This document shows, piece by piece, positions 50,852 to 60,248 of a stretch of DNA of 64,000 nucleotides (its first letter is position 1; every line of letters begins with the position of its first letter). The position numbers and the translations under genes were made by a program. The stretch comes from Streptomyces sp. SCL15-4 (GTDB taxonomy: Bacteria; Actinomycetota; Actinomycetes; Streptomycetales; Streptomycetaceae): assembly GCF_033366695.1 (NCBI RefSeq), contig NZ_JAOBTQ010000001.1, forward strand, positions 2,046,001 through 2,110,000. Direction: 5' to 3'. Below the pieces are notes generated by a model, which had not been told where the DNA came from, searched no databases, and worked only from the letters and a program-made list of their open reading frames with translations.

Positions 50852-52338
50852 GTCCGCCGATGACCGACAACCGCACCCTCATATCCCGTTTCCCCCACCT
50901 GAAGCAGGACTTCGCCGCCTCGCTCGTCGTCTTCCTGGTCGCCGTTCCGCTGTGCGTGGGTGTGTCCGTCGCCTCCGGAGCCCCGGCCGAACTCGGCCTG
51001 GTGACCGGCATCGTGGGCGGCCTCGTCACCGGATTCATGCGCGGCAGCAGCCTGCAGGTGTCGGGCCCGGCGGCCGGCATGACCGTGCTCGTCTACGAGG
51101 CGGTCAAGGAGTTCGGCCTGCCGGTGCTCGGCGTGATCGTGCTCGCCTCCGGTGTCATCCAGGTGGCCATGGGCCTGCTGCGGCTGGGCCGTTACTTCCG
51201 TGCCATCTCCGTCTCCGTCGTCGAGGGCATGCTGGCCGGCATCGGCCTGGTCATCATCGCCGGACAGCTGTACCCGGCGATGGCCGCGAAGGCCCCCGAC
51301 TCCGGGCTCGCCAAGATCGCCGAGCTGCCCGGCGCGCTCGTGGACGCCTTCGGCGACACCGGCGCCCTGTCCTCGCTGGTGGTGGCCGCGGGCACCATCG
51401 CGGTGCTGCTGCTGTGGAAGCACGCCCCGGAGAAGGCGCGCACGGTGCCCGGCCCGCTCGCCGCGGTGGGGCTCGCCACACTGGCCGTGTTCGCGCTGGA
51501 CCTGCCCGTGGCCACGGTCGAGGTGCAGGGCCTGCTCGGCTCCGTGCAGCCGCCGCCGCTGAGCGCCTTCGGCGAACTGGCCGGTATCGGACTGCTGGGC
51601 ACGGTCGTCGCGTTCACCTTGATCGCGTCCGCCGAGTCCCTGTTCAGCGCCGCGGCCGTGGACCGGCTGCACTCCGGGCCGCGCACCGAGTACAACAAGG
51701 AACTCATCGCCCAGGGCACCGGCAACATGGTGTGCGGGGCACTCGGCGCGCTGCCGATGACCGCGGTGATCGTGCGCAGCGCGGCCAACGTCCAGGCCGG
51801 CGCCCGCACGAAGGCCTCCCGGGTGCTGCACGGCGTGTGGCTGCTGCTGTTCGCGGCACTGCTGCCCGGTGTGCTCGGCTACATCCCGATCCCGGCCCTC
51901 GCGGGCATCCTGATCCACGCGGGCGCCAAGCTGATCCCGGTCCGCTCGCTGGGCACGCTGTGGCGCGAGCACCGCGGGGAGGCGGTGGTCCTCGCCGTCA
52001 CCGCCGTCTCCATCGTCGCGGTCAGCATGTTCGAGGGCGTGCTCATCGGTCTGGCGCTGGCGGTGGTGAAGACCGCCTGGGAGGCCTCGCACGTCAGGCT
52101 GGACGTCGTGGACGAGGGCGCGGACGTGGTGGAGGCCCATCTGACGGGCAACGCGACCTTCCTGCGGCTGCCGAAGATCCTCGACAGCCTGGAGTCGCTG
52201 CCCCAGGACCGTCCGGTCCGGCTCGACCTGTCCGGGCTGCACCACCTGGACCACGCCTGCCGCATGGCCCTGGACAACTGGGCGGCGCGGCACAGCTCGG
52301 CCGGGATCGATCCGGTGAAGCTGGTCACGGCCGCGTGA
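50848..52338 (+). CDS. SulP-family anion transporter (probable bicarbonate porter)
   Basis: A 496-residue membrane protein with about 10-12 helices, starting DFAASLVVFLVAVPLCVGVS, then the family motif GLVTGIVGGLVTG, and a C-terminal STAS-like domain (DRPVRLDLSGLHHLD, about residues 452-466). SulP proteins carry sulfate, bicarbonate or other anions; the coupled carbonic anhydrase makes bicarbonate more likely than sulfate. It starts with GTG at 50848. Confidence 0.9.
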   Translation: MSPPMTDNRTLISRFPHLKQDFAASLVVFLVAVPLCVGVSVASGAPAELGLVTGIVGGLVTGFMRGSSLQVSGPAAGMTVLVYEAVKEFGLPVLGVIVLASGVIQVAMGLLRLGRYFRAISVSVVEGMLAGIGLVIIAGQLYPAMAAKAPDSGLAKIAELPGALVDAFGDTGALSSLVVAAGTIAVLLLWKHAPEKARTVPGPLAAVGLATLAVFALDLPVATVEVQGLLGSVQPPPLSAFGELAGIGLLGTVVAFTLIASAESLFSAAAVDRLHSGPRTEYNKELIAQGTGNMVCGALGALPMTAVIVRSAANVQAGARTKASRVLHGVWLLLFAALLPGVLGYIPIPALAGILIHAGAKLIPVRSLGTLWREHRGEAVVLAVTAVSIVAVSMFEGVLIGLALAVVKTAWEASHVRLDVVDEGADVVEAHLTGNATFLRLPKILDSLESLPQDRPVRLDLSGLHHLDHACRMALDNWAARHSSAGIDPVKLVTAA

Positions 52339-52443
52339 GAACGGGCCCGTGGGGCCGGAGCGCCGGTACCTCTCGGCATCCGGGCCCTACGGGCCTATCG
52401 TGGCAACAACAGACAAAACCGACCTCTGGGCGAGGAGGTCACC

Positions 52444-53436
52444 ATGGTCGAGTACCTTCTGGTGGCCGTTGTGGCGGCGGTCTGCGCCGGTGTCGTGTAC
52501 CTGGCGTCGGCGGCCCGGGTGGTCAAGCAGTACGAACGCGGGGTGCTGTTCCGGCTCGGCCGGGTCAACGGTGACGTACGGCCGCCGGGCCTGAACCTGA
52601 TCATTCCCTTCGTGGACCGGCTGCAGAAGGTCAACATGCAGATCGTGACGCTGCCGGTCCCGGCCCAGGAGGGCATCACCCGCGACAACGTCACCGTCCG
52701 GGTGGACGCGGTCGTCTACTTCCGGGTGGTCGACGCGGCGAGCGCCCTGGTGAAGGTCGAGGACTACAAGTTCGCGGTCTCGCAGATGGCGCAGACCTCC
52801 CTGCGGTCGATCATCGGCAAGAGCGATCTGGACGATCTGCTGTCCAACCGCGAGAAGCTCAACCAGGGCCTGGAGCTGATGATCGACAGCCCGGCGGTGG
52901 GCTGGGGCATCCAGGTCGACCGGGTGGAGATCAAGGACGTGTCCCTGCCGGACACGATGAAGCGGTCGATGGCCCGCCAGGCCGAGGCGGACCGGGAGCG
53001 CCGGGCCCGGATCATCAACGCCGACGCCGAGCTCCAGGCGTCCAGGAAGCTCGCCGAGGCCGCCCAGCAGATGTCCGACACGCCGACCGCGCTCCAGCTG
53101 CGGCTGCTGCAGACGGTGATGGCGGTGGCGGCCGAGAAGAACTCCACGCTGGTGCTGCCGATCCCGGTGGAGCTGCTGCACTTCCTGGAGCGCGGCAACC
53201 GGCCGTACCCCCAGGACCAGGACCGGCCCGCCACGGCCGGGCACATCGACAGCGGTCCCCGGCAGCGGACCGACGGCGGACCACCGCACGCCGACGGCGG
53301 CACGCGAACCGACGAGGCCGGCGGGCAGCCCGCCGAGAGCGCCTCGCGGCCCGCCGGCGACGAACCCCACCACGCGGACGGCGCACCGCCCCTGCTCCCC
53401 GCGGCCGGCACCGCCGGCGGCCCGCCGCCCCGGTGA
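52444..53436 (+). CDS. Slipin (SPFH/band-7 family protein)
   Basis: A 330-residue protein: an N-terminal membrane helix (YLLVAVVAAVCAGVVYLASA), the SPFH domain (VKQYERGVLFRLGRVNGDVRPPG to about residue 190) and a coiled-coil segment. The C-terminal 70 residues are a disordered, His/Pro/Gly-rich tail. Slipins scaffold membrane microdomains; usually a NfeD-type protein is nearby, but none is seen here. GGAGG precedes the ATG. Confidence 0.9.
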   Translation: MVEYLLVAVVAAVCAGVVYLASAARVVKQYERGVLFRLGRVNGDVRPPGLNLIIPFVDRLQKVNMQIVTLPVPAQEGITRDNVTVRVDAVVYFRVVDAASALVKVEDYKFAVSQMAQTSLRSIIGKSDLDDLLSNREKLNQGLELMIDSPAVGWGIQVDRVEIKDVSLPDTMKRSMARQAEADRERRARIINADAELQASRKLAEAAQQMSDTPTALQLRLLQTVMAVAAEKNSTLVLPIPVELLHFLERGNRPYPQDQDRPATAGHIDSGPRQRTDGGPPHADGGTRTDEAGGQPAESASRPAGDEPHHADGAPPLLPAAGTAGGPPPR

Positions 53437-53526
53437 GGGGCCCGGACCGCCTCCCGGCCGGCGAGGCGGCGTGTCCCCCGGCGGAGCCGCAGACGTGAGC
53501 CGGGCCGCCAGGGGTACCCGGCGGGC

Positions 53527-55050
53527 ATGCGCGAGCAGCGGAAGGTCACCGATTCGTACTGGCTGCACACCGCTCCGGGGCCGGACCACCCGGTCGTGGA
53601 CGCGGATCTCGAGGTGGACGTGGCCGTGGTCGGCGCGGGCATCGCCGGGCTGAGCACCGCCCACGCGCTGGCCCGGGCCGGGCGGCGGGTGGCGGTGCTG
53701 GAGGCCGGGCGGGCGGCGGCCGGGGTCACCGGCCACACCACGGCCAAGCTGACCGCCCAGCACACGTTGGTCTACGACCGGCTGCGGCGCACCCGGGGCC
53801 CGGACGGGGCCCGGCTGTACGCGCGTTCGCAGTCGGAGGCGATCGAGCACGCGGCACAGCTGGTGGCGGAGCTGGACATCGACTGCGAGTGGGAGACCCG
53901 GGACGCCTACACCTATGTCCGCGACCGGTCGCGGGTGGCCGAGGTGCGGGCGGAGGCGGACGCCGCCCGGCAGGCGGGGCTGCCGGCCTCGTTCACCACG
54001 GAGACCGGGCTGCCGTTCCCGGTGGCGGGCGCGGTCCGGGTGACCGGGCAGGCGCAGTTCCATCCGGTCAAGTACCTGCGGGCGCTCACCGCCGACCTGC
54101 TGCGGCTCGGCGGCCGGGTGTACGAGCACACGCGGGTGACCGGGCTGACGGAGGGCGAGCCGTGCCGGCTGGCGACGGCGGCGGGTCCCGTGGTGACCGC
54201 CCGGGACGTGGTGGTCGCCACCCACTACCCGGTGTTCGACCGGGCCCTGCTGTTCGCCCGGCTGTCCCCGCGCCGGGAGCTGGTCGTGGCCGGGCCGCTC
54301 GGCGACGGCCCGGATCCGCACGGCATGTACATCACCCCGGACGAGAACACCCGCTCGGTGCGCACCGCTCCCCACGGCCCGGACGGGCGGCGGCTGCTCG
54401 TGGTCACCGGGGAGCACTTCACTCCGGGCACCGGCGATCCGCAGGCCGGGTTCGACCGGCTCGCCGCCTGGGCGGAGACGCACTTCCCGGGCGTGACCCT
54501 GGACCATGCCTGGGCCACCCAGGACAACGAGTCCACCGACACCGTCCCGCTGGTCGGCCCGTTCCATCCGGCGGCCCGGCACACCTATGTCGCCACCGGC
54601 TTCGGCGGCTGGGGCCTGAGCGGCGGGATCATGGCCGGGCTGCTGCTCACCGCGCTGATCACCGGCCGGGACTGCCTCTGGCGGGGACTGTACGACCCGC
54701 GCCGGCTGAAGTCGGTGGTCCGCGAGGCGCCGTCGCTGCTGAAGACGCAGGCGGAGGTGGCCCGGCACTTCGTCGGCGACCGGCTGAAACCGCCGGCCTC
54801 GGCGGCGGATCTGGCGCCGGGCGACGGCGCGCTGGTCCGCCGCGGCGGCGAACGGCTGGCCGTGCACCGCGACGACGAGGGCGCCCTGCACGCGGTGTCC
54901 GCCCGCTGCACCCACCTCGGCTGCCTGGTCTCGTTCAACCGGGCCGAGCGCGCCTGGGAGTGTCCCTGCCACGGCTCGCGGTTCGCGGTGGACGGCTCGG
55001 TGCTCCAGGGTCCGGCGGTCGAGCCGCTGGAGCGGCGGGAGCTGGACTGA
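53527..55050 (+). CDS. FAD-dependent oxidoreductase fused to a Rieske domain
   Basis: A 507-residue protein. The N-terminal DAO fold has the FAD motif VAVVGAGIAGLSTA (about residues 32-45) and GHTTAKLTAQH; the C-terminal Rieske domain (from about 430) has CTHLGC and CPCHGSRF, the ligands of a [2Fe-2S] cluster. This fusion type is known in bacteria and is thought to pass electrons between flavin and cluster; the substrate is unknown. The in-frame ATG at 53527 is used. Confidence 0.9.
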   Translation: MREQRKVTDSYWLHTAPGPDHPVVDADLEVDVAVVGAGIAGLSTAHALARAGRRVAVLEAGRAAAGVTGHTTAKLTAQHTLVYDRLRRTRGPDGARLYARSQSEAIEHAAQLVAELDIDCEWETRDAYTYVRDRSRVAEVRAEADAARQAGLPASFTTETGLPFPVAGAVRVTGQAQFHPVKYLRALTADLLRLGGRVYEHTRVTGLTEGEPCRLATAAGPVVTARDVVVATHYPVFDRALLFARLSPRRELVVAGPLGDGPDPHGMYITPDENTRSVRTAPHGPDGRRLLVVTGEHFTPGTGDPQAGFDRLAAWAETHFPGVTLDHAWATQDNESTDTVPLVGPFHPAARHTYVATGFGGWGLSGGIMAGLLLTALITGRDCLWRGLYDPRRLKSVVREAPSLLKTQAEVARHFVGDRLKPPASAADLAPGDGALVRRGGERLAVHRDDEGALHAVSARCTHLGCLVSFNRAERAWECPCHGSRFAVDGSVLQGPAVEPLERRELD

Positions 55051-55104
55051 CCGGCGGGGAGCACCGCCCGCCGGGCGGGTGAGGTCACCACTCTCCTGGA
55101 CGGC

Positions 55105-55143
55105 AATTAAGCATATAAACCGACATACAGACTTAAATTTGTA
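55105..55143 (+). promoter_or_regulatory. A/T-rich promoter island, probably leaderless
   Basis: About 74% A+T in a 72% G+C genome. A -10-like TAAATT (55134-55139) is seven bases before the GTG of the deacetylase gene, so transcription would start at the start codon. Arms TTAAG (55107-55111) and CTTAA (55132-55136) are inverted, and AAACCG inside resembles half of a butyrolactone-receptor site. Confidence 0.5.
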
Positions 55144-55145
55144 CG

Positions 55146-55991
55146 GTGACTCCACTCGTACGTCGTCTCGCCGCCCTCTGTCTCCTCGGTGCCGCGCTCA
55201 CCGCCTGCGGCACCGCCGGCGGGCACCGCCCCGCCTCCCCCGCCTCCCCCGCCCCCGGCTCCCCCGCGCCCGCCCGTCCCCCGGTCCTCGCGCCGGGCCC
55301 CGGCGGGCTGACCCCGGTCTTCGAGCACGGTCCGCGCACCCGGGGCCGGACGGTCGCGCTCACCTTCGACGCCGACATGACCGCCGACCAGGGACCCCGC
55401 GCGGCCTCCGGCGAGCGCTTCGACAACCCGGGGCTGATCCGGGCGCTGCGCGAACTGAAGGTGCCGGCGACGGTGTTCATGACCGGCCGCTGGGCCGAGC
55501 AGTACCCGGCCGAGGCCCGCGACCTGGGCCGCGACCCGCGGTTCGAGGTGGCCAACCACTCCTGGAGCCACTACGCCTTCACCGGCGACTGCTACGGCCT
55601 GCCCACGGTCGACGCCGGCCGGATGCGGGCGGAGGTCGAGCAGGCGTACGCCTCCCTGCGCGCGGCCGGCGTGCCGCACCCGATGCCGTACTTCCGCTTC
55701 CCGGGCGGCTGTTACGACCAGCGGGCGCTGCGCGCGCTCGGCGGGCTCGGGGTGACCGCGGTGCAGTGGGACGTGGTCAGCGGCGACGCGTTCGCCACGG
55801 ACGCCGACGCGGTGGCCCGGCAGGTGCTCGACGGCGTCAAGCCGGGCTCGGTGGTCGTCCTGCACTGCACCCGCAGCGCCGCCCCGACCACCGAGCGGGT
55901 CGTGCGGACGGTCGTACCGGAGCTGCGCAGCCGCGGCTACCGGTTCGTGAAGGTCTCCGAGCTGATCGGCCAGGCGGGCCCCGGCCGTTGA
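55146..55991 (+). CDS. Polysaccharide deacetylase lipoprotein
   Basis: A 281-residue NodB-domain protein. The signal peptide ends in a lipobox (LTACGTAG). After a Pro/Ala linker, the catalytic motifs are LTFDADMT (base and metal Asp) and NHSWSH (the two metal His), with RFPGG later. It likely removes acetyl or N-acetyl groups from cell-wall polymer or chitin outside the cell. The GTG at 55146 has no ribosome site. Confidence 0.9.
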   Translation: MTPLVRRLAALCLLGAALTACGTAGGHRPASPASPAPGSPAPARPPVLAPGPGGLTPVFEHGPRTRGRTVALTFDADMTADQGPRAASGERFDNPGLIRALRELKVPATVFMTGRWAEQYPAEARDLGRDPRFEVANHSWSHYAFTGDCYGLPTVDAGRMRAEVEQAYASLRAAGVPHPMPYFRFPGGCYDQRALRALGGLGVTAVQWDVVSGDAFATDADAVARQVLDGVKPGSVVVLHCTRSAAPTTERVVRTVVPELRSRGYRFVKVSELIGQAGPGR

Positions 55992-56009
55992 CCGTCCTAC
56001 GCTGAGGGT

Positions 56010-56192
56010 ATGAGCGACGAGGACTACTGCACCATCGCGGACGCGGCCCGGCCCCCGAAGGCCGACGGCCCGCCGTACGCGGACTGCGTGCTGTGCCGGG
56101 AGCCGACCGAGTACCCGGAGGCGTACAAGGGCATCACGCTGTGCCCGGTGTGCGAGTGGCAGGAGGCCCAGCGCACCGCCTGCTCAGGGTGA
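56010..56192 (+). CDS. Small zinc-ribbon-like hypothetical protein
   Basis: A 60-residue acidic protein with CVLC and CPVC pairs (VLCREPTEYPEAY then CPVCEWQEA), which probably hold one zinc. It begins 19 bp after the deacetylase stop with a GAGG site before the ATG. The 3' end overlaps the convergent ABC permease gene by nine bases. Confidence 0.75.
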   Translation: MSDEDYCTIADAARPPKADGPPYADCVLCREPTEYPEAYKGITLCPVCEWQEAQRTACSG

Positions 56193-56855
56193 CCGGCGGC
56201 CGGTGAGCCAGGCCGCGGCGGCGCAGGCGGCGGCCGCGAGCAGCGCCGCGCCCGCCAGCGGCAGCAGCGGCACCGGTGCCCGGCCGGCCTGCGAGCCGGT
56301 GACCAGGCCGCTGACTGCGGCCCGCGCCGGGGAGCCGGACGCCACCACCGCGAGCAGCGCGCCGAGCAGCATGGCGGGCACCGCGCGCCCGGTGGAGCGC
56401 AGTACCGGCGGGCCGGTGAGCGCGCCGACGGCCGTGCCGAGCAGGGCGCAGACGAGCGCGGCCGGCAGCCCGGCGGCCAGCGCCCGCGACGGCGGGACGC
56501 GCACCCGGTGCCCGGTGCTCGCCGGATCGCTGATCAGGGTCACCACCACGGTGGCGGCGACGCCCAGCAGTACGGCCGCGAGCAGCGCGGTCAGCAGGCA
56601 GGCGAGGTGCGCCCGGACCGGGCCGCGCGCGGCGGCGGCGCAGGCGCGGGCCGCGGACGGCTCGCCGGTGACGCAGATCCGTGCCAGCCAGGCGGCCACC
56701 GGCAGCAGGAAGGCGGCGGTGTACCCGAGCGAGTCCAGGACCGGCCGCCCGCTCTCCACCCCGACGGCCAGGAAGACGGCGTAGAGGATCACCGGGGGCA
56801 GCCAGCGCTGGGAGCGCAGCAGCAGGTCGGCCTGGTAGCGCAGGAGGACGGTCAC
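56184..56855 (-). CDS. ABC transporter membrane subunit
   Basis: A 223-residue protein with about six hydrophobic helices and no recognisable EAA loop, typical of small two-component exporters. It starts with GTG at 56855, overlapping the ATPase stop by four bases. The last residues overlap the convergent zinc-ribbon gene. Substrate unknown. Confidence 0.82.
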   Translation of the reverse strand: MTVLLRYQADLLLRSQRWLPPVILYAVFLAVGVESGRPVLDSLGYTAAFLLPVAAWLARICVTGEPSAARACAAAARGPVRAHLACLLTALLAAVLLGVAATVVVTLISDPASTGHRVRVPPSRALAAGLPAALVCALLGTAVGALTGPPVLRSTGRAVPAMLLGALLAVVASGSPARAAVSGLVTGSQAGRAPVPLLPLAGAALLAAAACAAAAWLTGRRSP

Positions 56856-57748
56856 GGGTGGCTTCCGGGGTCGGGCGGCGGGGGGCCGGGGTCGACGCGG
56901 ACCACGTGCCAGGGCGGGCGGGCGGTGAGCAGGGCGCGCAGCACGACGTCGGAGTGGGAGGCGGGGACGGTCAGGCGATGGCTGCCGGGCGCCTGCTCCT
57001 CGGCGGCGACGGCGGCCCGCAGCGCCTCCGGGGGCAGCGGCCCGTCCGGCGCCCCCTGGACGACCACCACGGTGACCGACCCGTCCGCCGCCGGGCCGGC
57101 GCTTCCGGTACGGCTCCGCAGAGCGCCGTCGGCCACGGTGTACGTCGCGTCGGGCGCTCCGGCGAGCCGGCGCGGGTCGTGGTCCACGAACACCACCGCT
57201 CCCCCGGCGGCCGTCCGTTCGGCCACCGCCCGGTCCAGTTCGGCCCGCGCCGCCGCGTCCAGCCCGGTCCACGCCTCGTCCAGCACCAGCAGTTCCGGAT
57301 CGCCGAGCAGGGCCTGGGCGACGGCCACCTTCTGGCTGCCGCCCTTGGACAGCCGCGCCATCGCGGTACCGGCGTACGCGCCCGCGCCGAACCGCTCCAG
57401 CCAGGTGTGCGCGGCGCGGACGGCGGCCTTGCGGCCGAGGCCGTGGAGGGTGCCGAGGTGGGTCAGATAGCCGGCGGCCGTGAAGGGCAGCGCGGACGGG
57501 AACCGCTCGGGCACGTACGCGGTGCGCGGCCGGCCGGTGACGCGGCCCTCGGAGGGCGCGTCGAGCCGGGCGAGCAGCCGCAGCAGCGTGGACTTCCCGC
57601 TGCCGTTGGCCCCCGCGATCCGGACCAGGGTGCCGGGAGCGACGGCGAGGTCGATCCCGCGCAGCACCCAGGGCCCGCGCACGCCGTAGCGACGGCCCAC
57701 GGCGGTCAGGCACAGCTCACGGTCACGGTCACGGCGCATGGAGGCCAT
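56852..57748 (-). CDS. ABC transporter ATP-binding subunit
   Basis: A 298-residue ATPase: Walker A IAGANGSGKST, signature LSKGGSQKV (a variant of LSGGQ), Walker B LLVLDEAWTGLD and the switch His in VDHD. A C-terminal extension of about 90 residues has no named motif. The ATG at 57748 (or 57739) lacks a ribosome site. Divergent from PTH2. Confidence 0.88.
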   Translation of the reverse strand: MASMRRDRDRELCLTAVGRRYGVRGPWVLRGIDLAVAPGTLVRIAGANGSGKSTLLRLLARLDAPSEGRVTGRPRTAYVPERFPSALPFTAAGYLTHLGTLHGLGRKAAVRAAHTWLERFGAGAYAGTAMARLSKGGSQKVAVAQALLGDPELLVLDEAWTGLDAAARAELDRAVAERTAAGGAVVFVDHDPRRLAGAPDATYTVADGALRSRTGSAGPAADGSVTVVVVQGAPDGPLPPEALRAAVAAEEQAPGSHRLTVPASHSDVVLRALLTARPPWHVVRVDPGPPPPDPGSHP

Positions 57749-57818
57749 TGTGACGCGGCGGGCCCGGCTGCGGCCCCGGCTCTTCGGCCACGTCCCGGAC
57801 CGTGGCGGGGACCGCGCG

Positions 57819-57848
57819 TTGATCGGCGCGCCGGCGGGTTCGTAGGCT
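57819..57848 (+). promoter_or_regulatory. Promoter of the PTH2 gene
   Basis: TTGATC (57819-57824), an 18-base spacer and TAGGCT (57843-57848) lie eight bases before the GTG at 57857, so the mRNA is probably leaderless. Confidence 0.55.
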
Positions 57849-57856
57849 GGGCTCCC

Positions 57857-58582
57857 GTGAGCCACGATCCCGCCCCCTCCGCCCACCCGTTCCGCGCCGA
57901 GCCCGATCCCCGTGACGAGGCACCGCAGTACGTGCTGCCCCTCGTCGTACGCATCGAGCGGAGCGCCCCGCCCGCCCGGACCGACGCGCTGGAGACGGCC
58001 GCGCGGGCCGTGCTCGTGCTGCTCGGCGACGAGCGCGCGCACGGCGACGGTGAGTGGGCCGAGGCGGTGCGGAACTGGCAGGACGCGCGCATCCGGAAGG
58101 TCGTCCGGCGGGCCCGGGGCGCCGAGTGGCGGCGTGCCGAGGCGCTGCCCGGGATCACGCTGACCGGCAAGTCGGCGCAGGTGCGGGTGTTCCCGCCCGT
58201 CCCGCTGGACGGCTGGCCCAAGGATCTGGCGAAGCTCCAGGTGTCGGGCACCGAGCTGGACGACCCGGAGCCGCCCGTCGCCGCCGGCCCGGCGCGGCCG
58301 GTGCTCTGGCTCAACCCGGACCTGGAGATGTCGGCCGGCAAGGCGATGGCCCAGGCCGGGCACGGCGCCCAGCTGGCCTGGTGGGCGCTGTCCGACGCGG
58401 AGCGCGCCGCGTGGCGGGACGCCGGCTTCCCGCTGGCCGTCCGCACGGCCGGCCCCGCCGACTGGTCCCGGCTGACCGCCGCCGGACTGCCCCTGGTCCG
58501 CGACGCCGGCTTCACGGAGATCGCGCCGGGCAGCAGCACGGTGGTGGCGGACCATCCGGCGCTGCGCCGGCCCGGCGCCTGA
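57857..58582 (+). CDS. Peptidyl-tRNA hydrolase, PTH2 family
   Basis: A 241-residue protein. The C-terminal half holds the PTH2 fold: LWLNPDLEMSAGKAMAQAGHGA, which contains the Lys-Xn-Gln-Xn-His catalytic set, then LPLVRDAGFTEIAPGS. The N-terminal 120 residues are a family-specific extension. It would free tRNA from stalled peptidyl-tRNA. GTG at 57857, with no ribosome site but a promoter close by. Confidence 0.88.
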   Translation: MSHDPAPSAHPFRAEPDPRDEAPQYVLPLVVRIERSAPPARTDALETAARAVLVLLGDERAHGDGEWAEAVRNWQDARIRKVVRRARGAEWRRAEALPGITLTGKSAQVRVFPPVPLDGWPKDLAKLQVSGTELDDPEPPVAAGPARPVLWLNPDLEMSAGKAMAQAGHGAQLAWWALSDAERAAWRDAGFPLAVRTAGPADWSRLTAAGLPLVRDAGFTEIAPGSSTVVADHPALRRPGA

Positions 58583-58605
58583 CCGTCTGCCTCATCCGTC
58601 CCGGG

Positions 58606-58620
58606 CCGGCGCAGCGCCGG
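58606..58620 (+). terminator. Hairpin after the PTH2 gene
   Basis: CCGGCG-CAG-CGCCGG, a 6-bp stem with a 3-base loop, lies 24 bp after the stop codon. Confidence 0.45.
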
Positions 58621-58729
58621 AACCTCAAATGTTGCTCTGAACGCGTCAGAAGCGGGGTTCACGGCCGGACGGCGGGGCCATATCCCCCTCGCTCGACGCA
58701 CGGGCACGGGCCGAGGAGGGGGAGGCACC

Positions 58730-60052
58730 ATGCGGCTGGGGACCGGGATCGGATGGCGGCCGGAGATCGCGGACGCCGTGGAGGCGATGGAGGGCATCGA
58801 CTGGGTGGAGGTCGTGGCGGAGAACGTCTGCCCCGGCCATCTCCCCCACTCGCTGCTGCGGCTGCGCGAGCGCGGTGTGACGGTGGTGCCGCACGGTGTC
58901 TCCCTCGGCCTCGGCGGCGCGGACCGCCCCGACGAGGGCCGGCTGACGGCGCTCGCCGAGCGGGCGGAGGCCCTCGGCGCACCGCTGGTCACCGAGCACA
59001 TCGCCTTCGTCCGGGCGGGCGGCGCGCTCACCGCGTCCCCGCATCTGGAGGCCGGTCATCTGCTGCCGGTGCCGCGCACCCGGGACGCGCTGGACGTGCT
59101 GTGCGAGAACGTCCGCATCGCGCAGGAGGCGCTGCCGGTGCCGCTGGCCCTGGAGAACATCGCCGCGCTGTTCTCCTGGCCGGGCGAGGAGCTGACGGAG
59201 GGGCAGTTCCTGTCCGAGCTGGTCGAGCGGACCGGGGTGCGGCTGCTGATCGACGTGGCCAACCTGCACACCAACCACGTCAACCGGCACGAGGACCCGG
59301 CCGAGGCGCTGGCCGCGCTGCCGGTGGAGGCGATCGCCTACGTCCATGTGGCGGGCGGCTTCGAGCGCGACGGCGTCTGGCACGACAGCCACGCGCACCC
59401 CGTGCCCCGCCCGGTGCTCGGCATCCTGACCGACCTCGCCGCCCGGGTCGCACCACCGGGAGTGCTGCTGGAGCGGGACGAGAACTTTCCCGGACCGGCG
59501 GAGCTGGAGCGGGAGCTGGCTTCCATTCGGGAGGCGGTGGCGGCCGGGCGCGCTCGGGGGCGGGCGGCGGGGAGTACGGCGGTGCGGGGCGCCGTCGGCG
59601 GCGGGGCCGGAGGCGTCGGTGTCCTGGCGCGGCCGGCGGCGGGGGTGCGCGGGCGGCTCGCGGTGGCCCAGACCGCCGTGCTGTCGTCGCTGGTGGCGGG
59701 GACGCCGGTGCCGGAGGGGTTCGACCGGGTGCGGATGGGGGTGCAGGCGCGGGCGCTCGCGGCCAAGCGGGCGGGCGTGGTGGCGAAGGTGGCGCCCGAA
59801 CTCCCGGTGATCCTCGGAGCGGACTACCGGGAGGCGTTCCTGGAGTACGCCCGCCGCCGTCCGATGCGGGCCGGCTACCGCCAGGACGCGCTGGACTTCG
59901 CCGGTCACCTGCTGAAACCGGGCCGCCCGGGCGACGCCCGCGCCCACCGCGCGCTGCGGGACTGGTGGCTGGACCGCGCGGGCCCGGCGCCGAGGAAGCC
60001 GGGGCTCCTGGCGCGGGTACTGCGGCGGCGGGCCCTGCGCGAGCACCTCTGA
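58730..60052 (+). CDS. DUF692 (MbnB/TglH-like) enzyme with SCO6045-type C-terminal domain
   Basis: A 440-residue protein. Residues 1-265 are a DUF692 TIM barrel with the ligands of the multinuclear iron enzymes: His 55 (VPHGVS), His 90 (TEHIAF), Glu 142 (LENIAALF), Asp 175, His 180 and His 183 ([12 protein letters not shown]), His 206, the HDSHAH loop and Glu 248. MbnB, TglH and ChrH of this family modify cysteines of ribosomal peptides. After a Gly/Ala linker, residues 300-435 form a second domain ([16 protein letters not shown], then [17 protein letters not shown]). It resembles the C-terminal part of S. coelicolor SCO6045 and may stand in for the separate MbnC-type partner. GGGGGAGGC lies before the ATG. 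Confidence 0.9.
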   Translation: MRLGTGIGWRPEIADAVEAMEGIDWVEVVAENVCPGHLPHSLLRLRERGVTVVPHGVSLGLGGADRPDEGRLTALAERAEALGAPLVTEHIAFVRAGGALTASPHLEAGHLLPVPRTRDALDVLCENVRIAQEALPVPLALENIAALFSWPGEELTEGQFLSELVERTGVRLLIDVANLHTNHVNRHEDPAEALAALPVEAIAYVHVAGGFERDGVWHDSHAHPVPRPVLGILTDLAARVAPPGVLLERDENFPGPAELERELASIREAVAAGRARGRAAGSTAVRGAVGGGAGGVGVLARPAAGVRGRLAVAQTAVLSSLVAGTPVPEGFDRVRMGVQARALAAKRAGVVAKVAPELPVILGADYREAFLEYARRRPMRAGYRQDALDFAGHLLKPGRPGDARAHRALRDWWLDRAGPAPRKPGLLARVLRRRALREHL

Positions 60053-60248
60053 GAAGCGCGGGGCCGCGTCTGTCCCGCGGCTCCGCCGCTCGCGCGCGAC
60101 CGGCCACCACGCACCCGCACCCGCCGGCCGGCCGGCCCCACCACCGACGGCGCCCCGTCCCGGCCCTCGGCCCCGCCGCGTCCGCCCGAGCGAGCCGGCC
60201 CCGGCTCTCCCGGTACGATGCCACCTCCGCTCCCACTCCCGAGGCACC

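Noticed and set aside
58621..58660. A GGAAC...CGTC pattern resembling an ECF sigma promoter before the DUF692 gene
   Set aside because: The spacing between the two elements is about 20 bases, too long for the known consensus.
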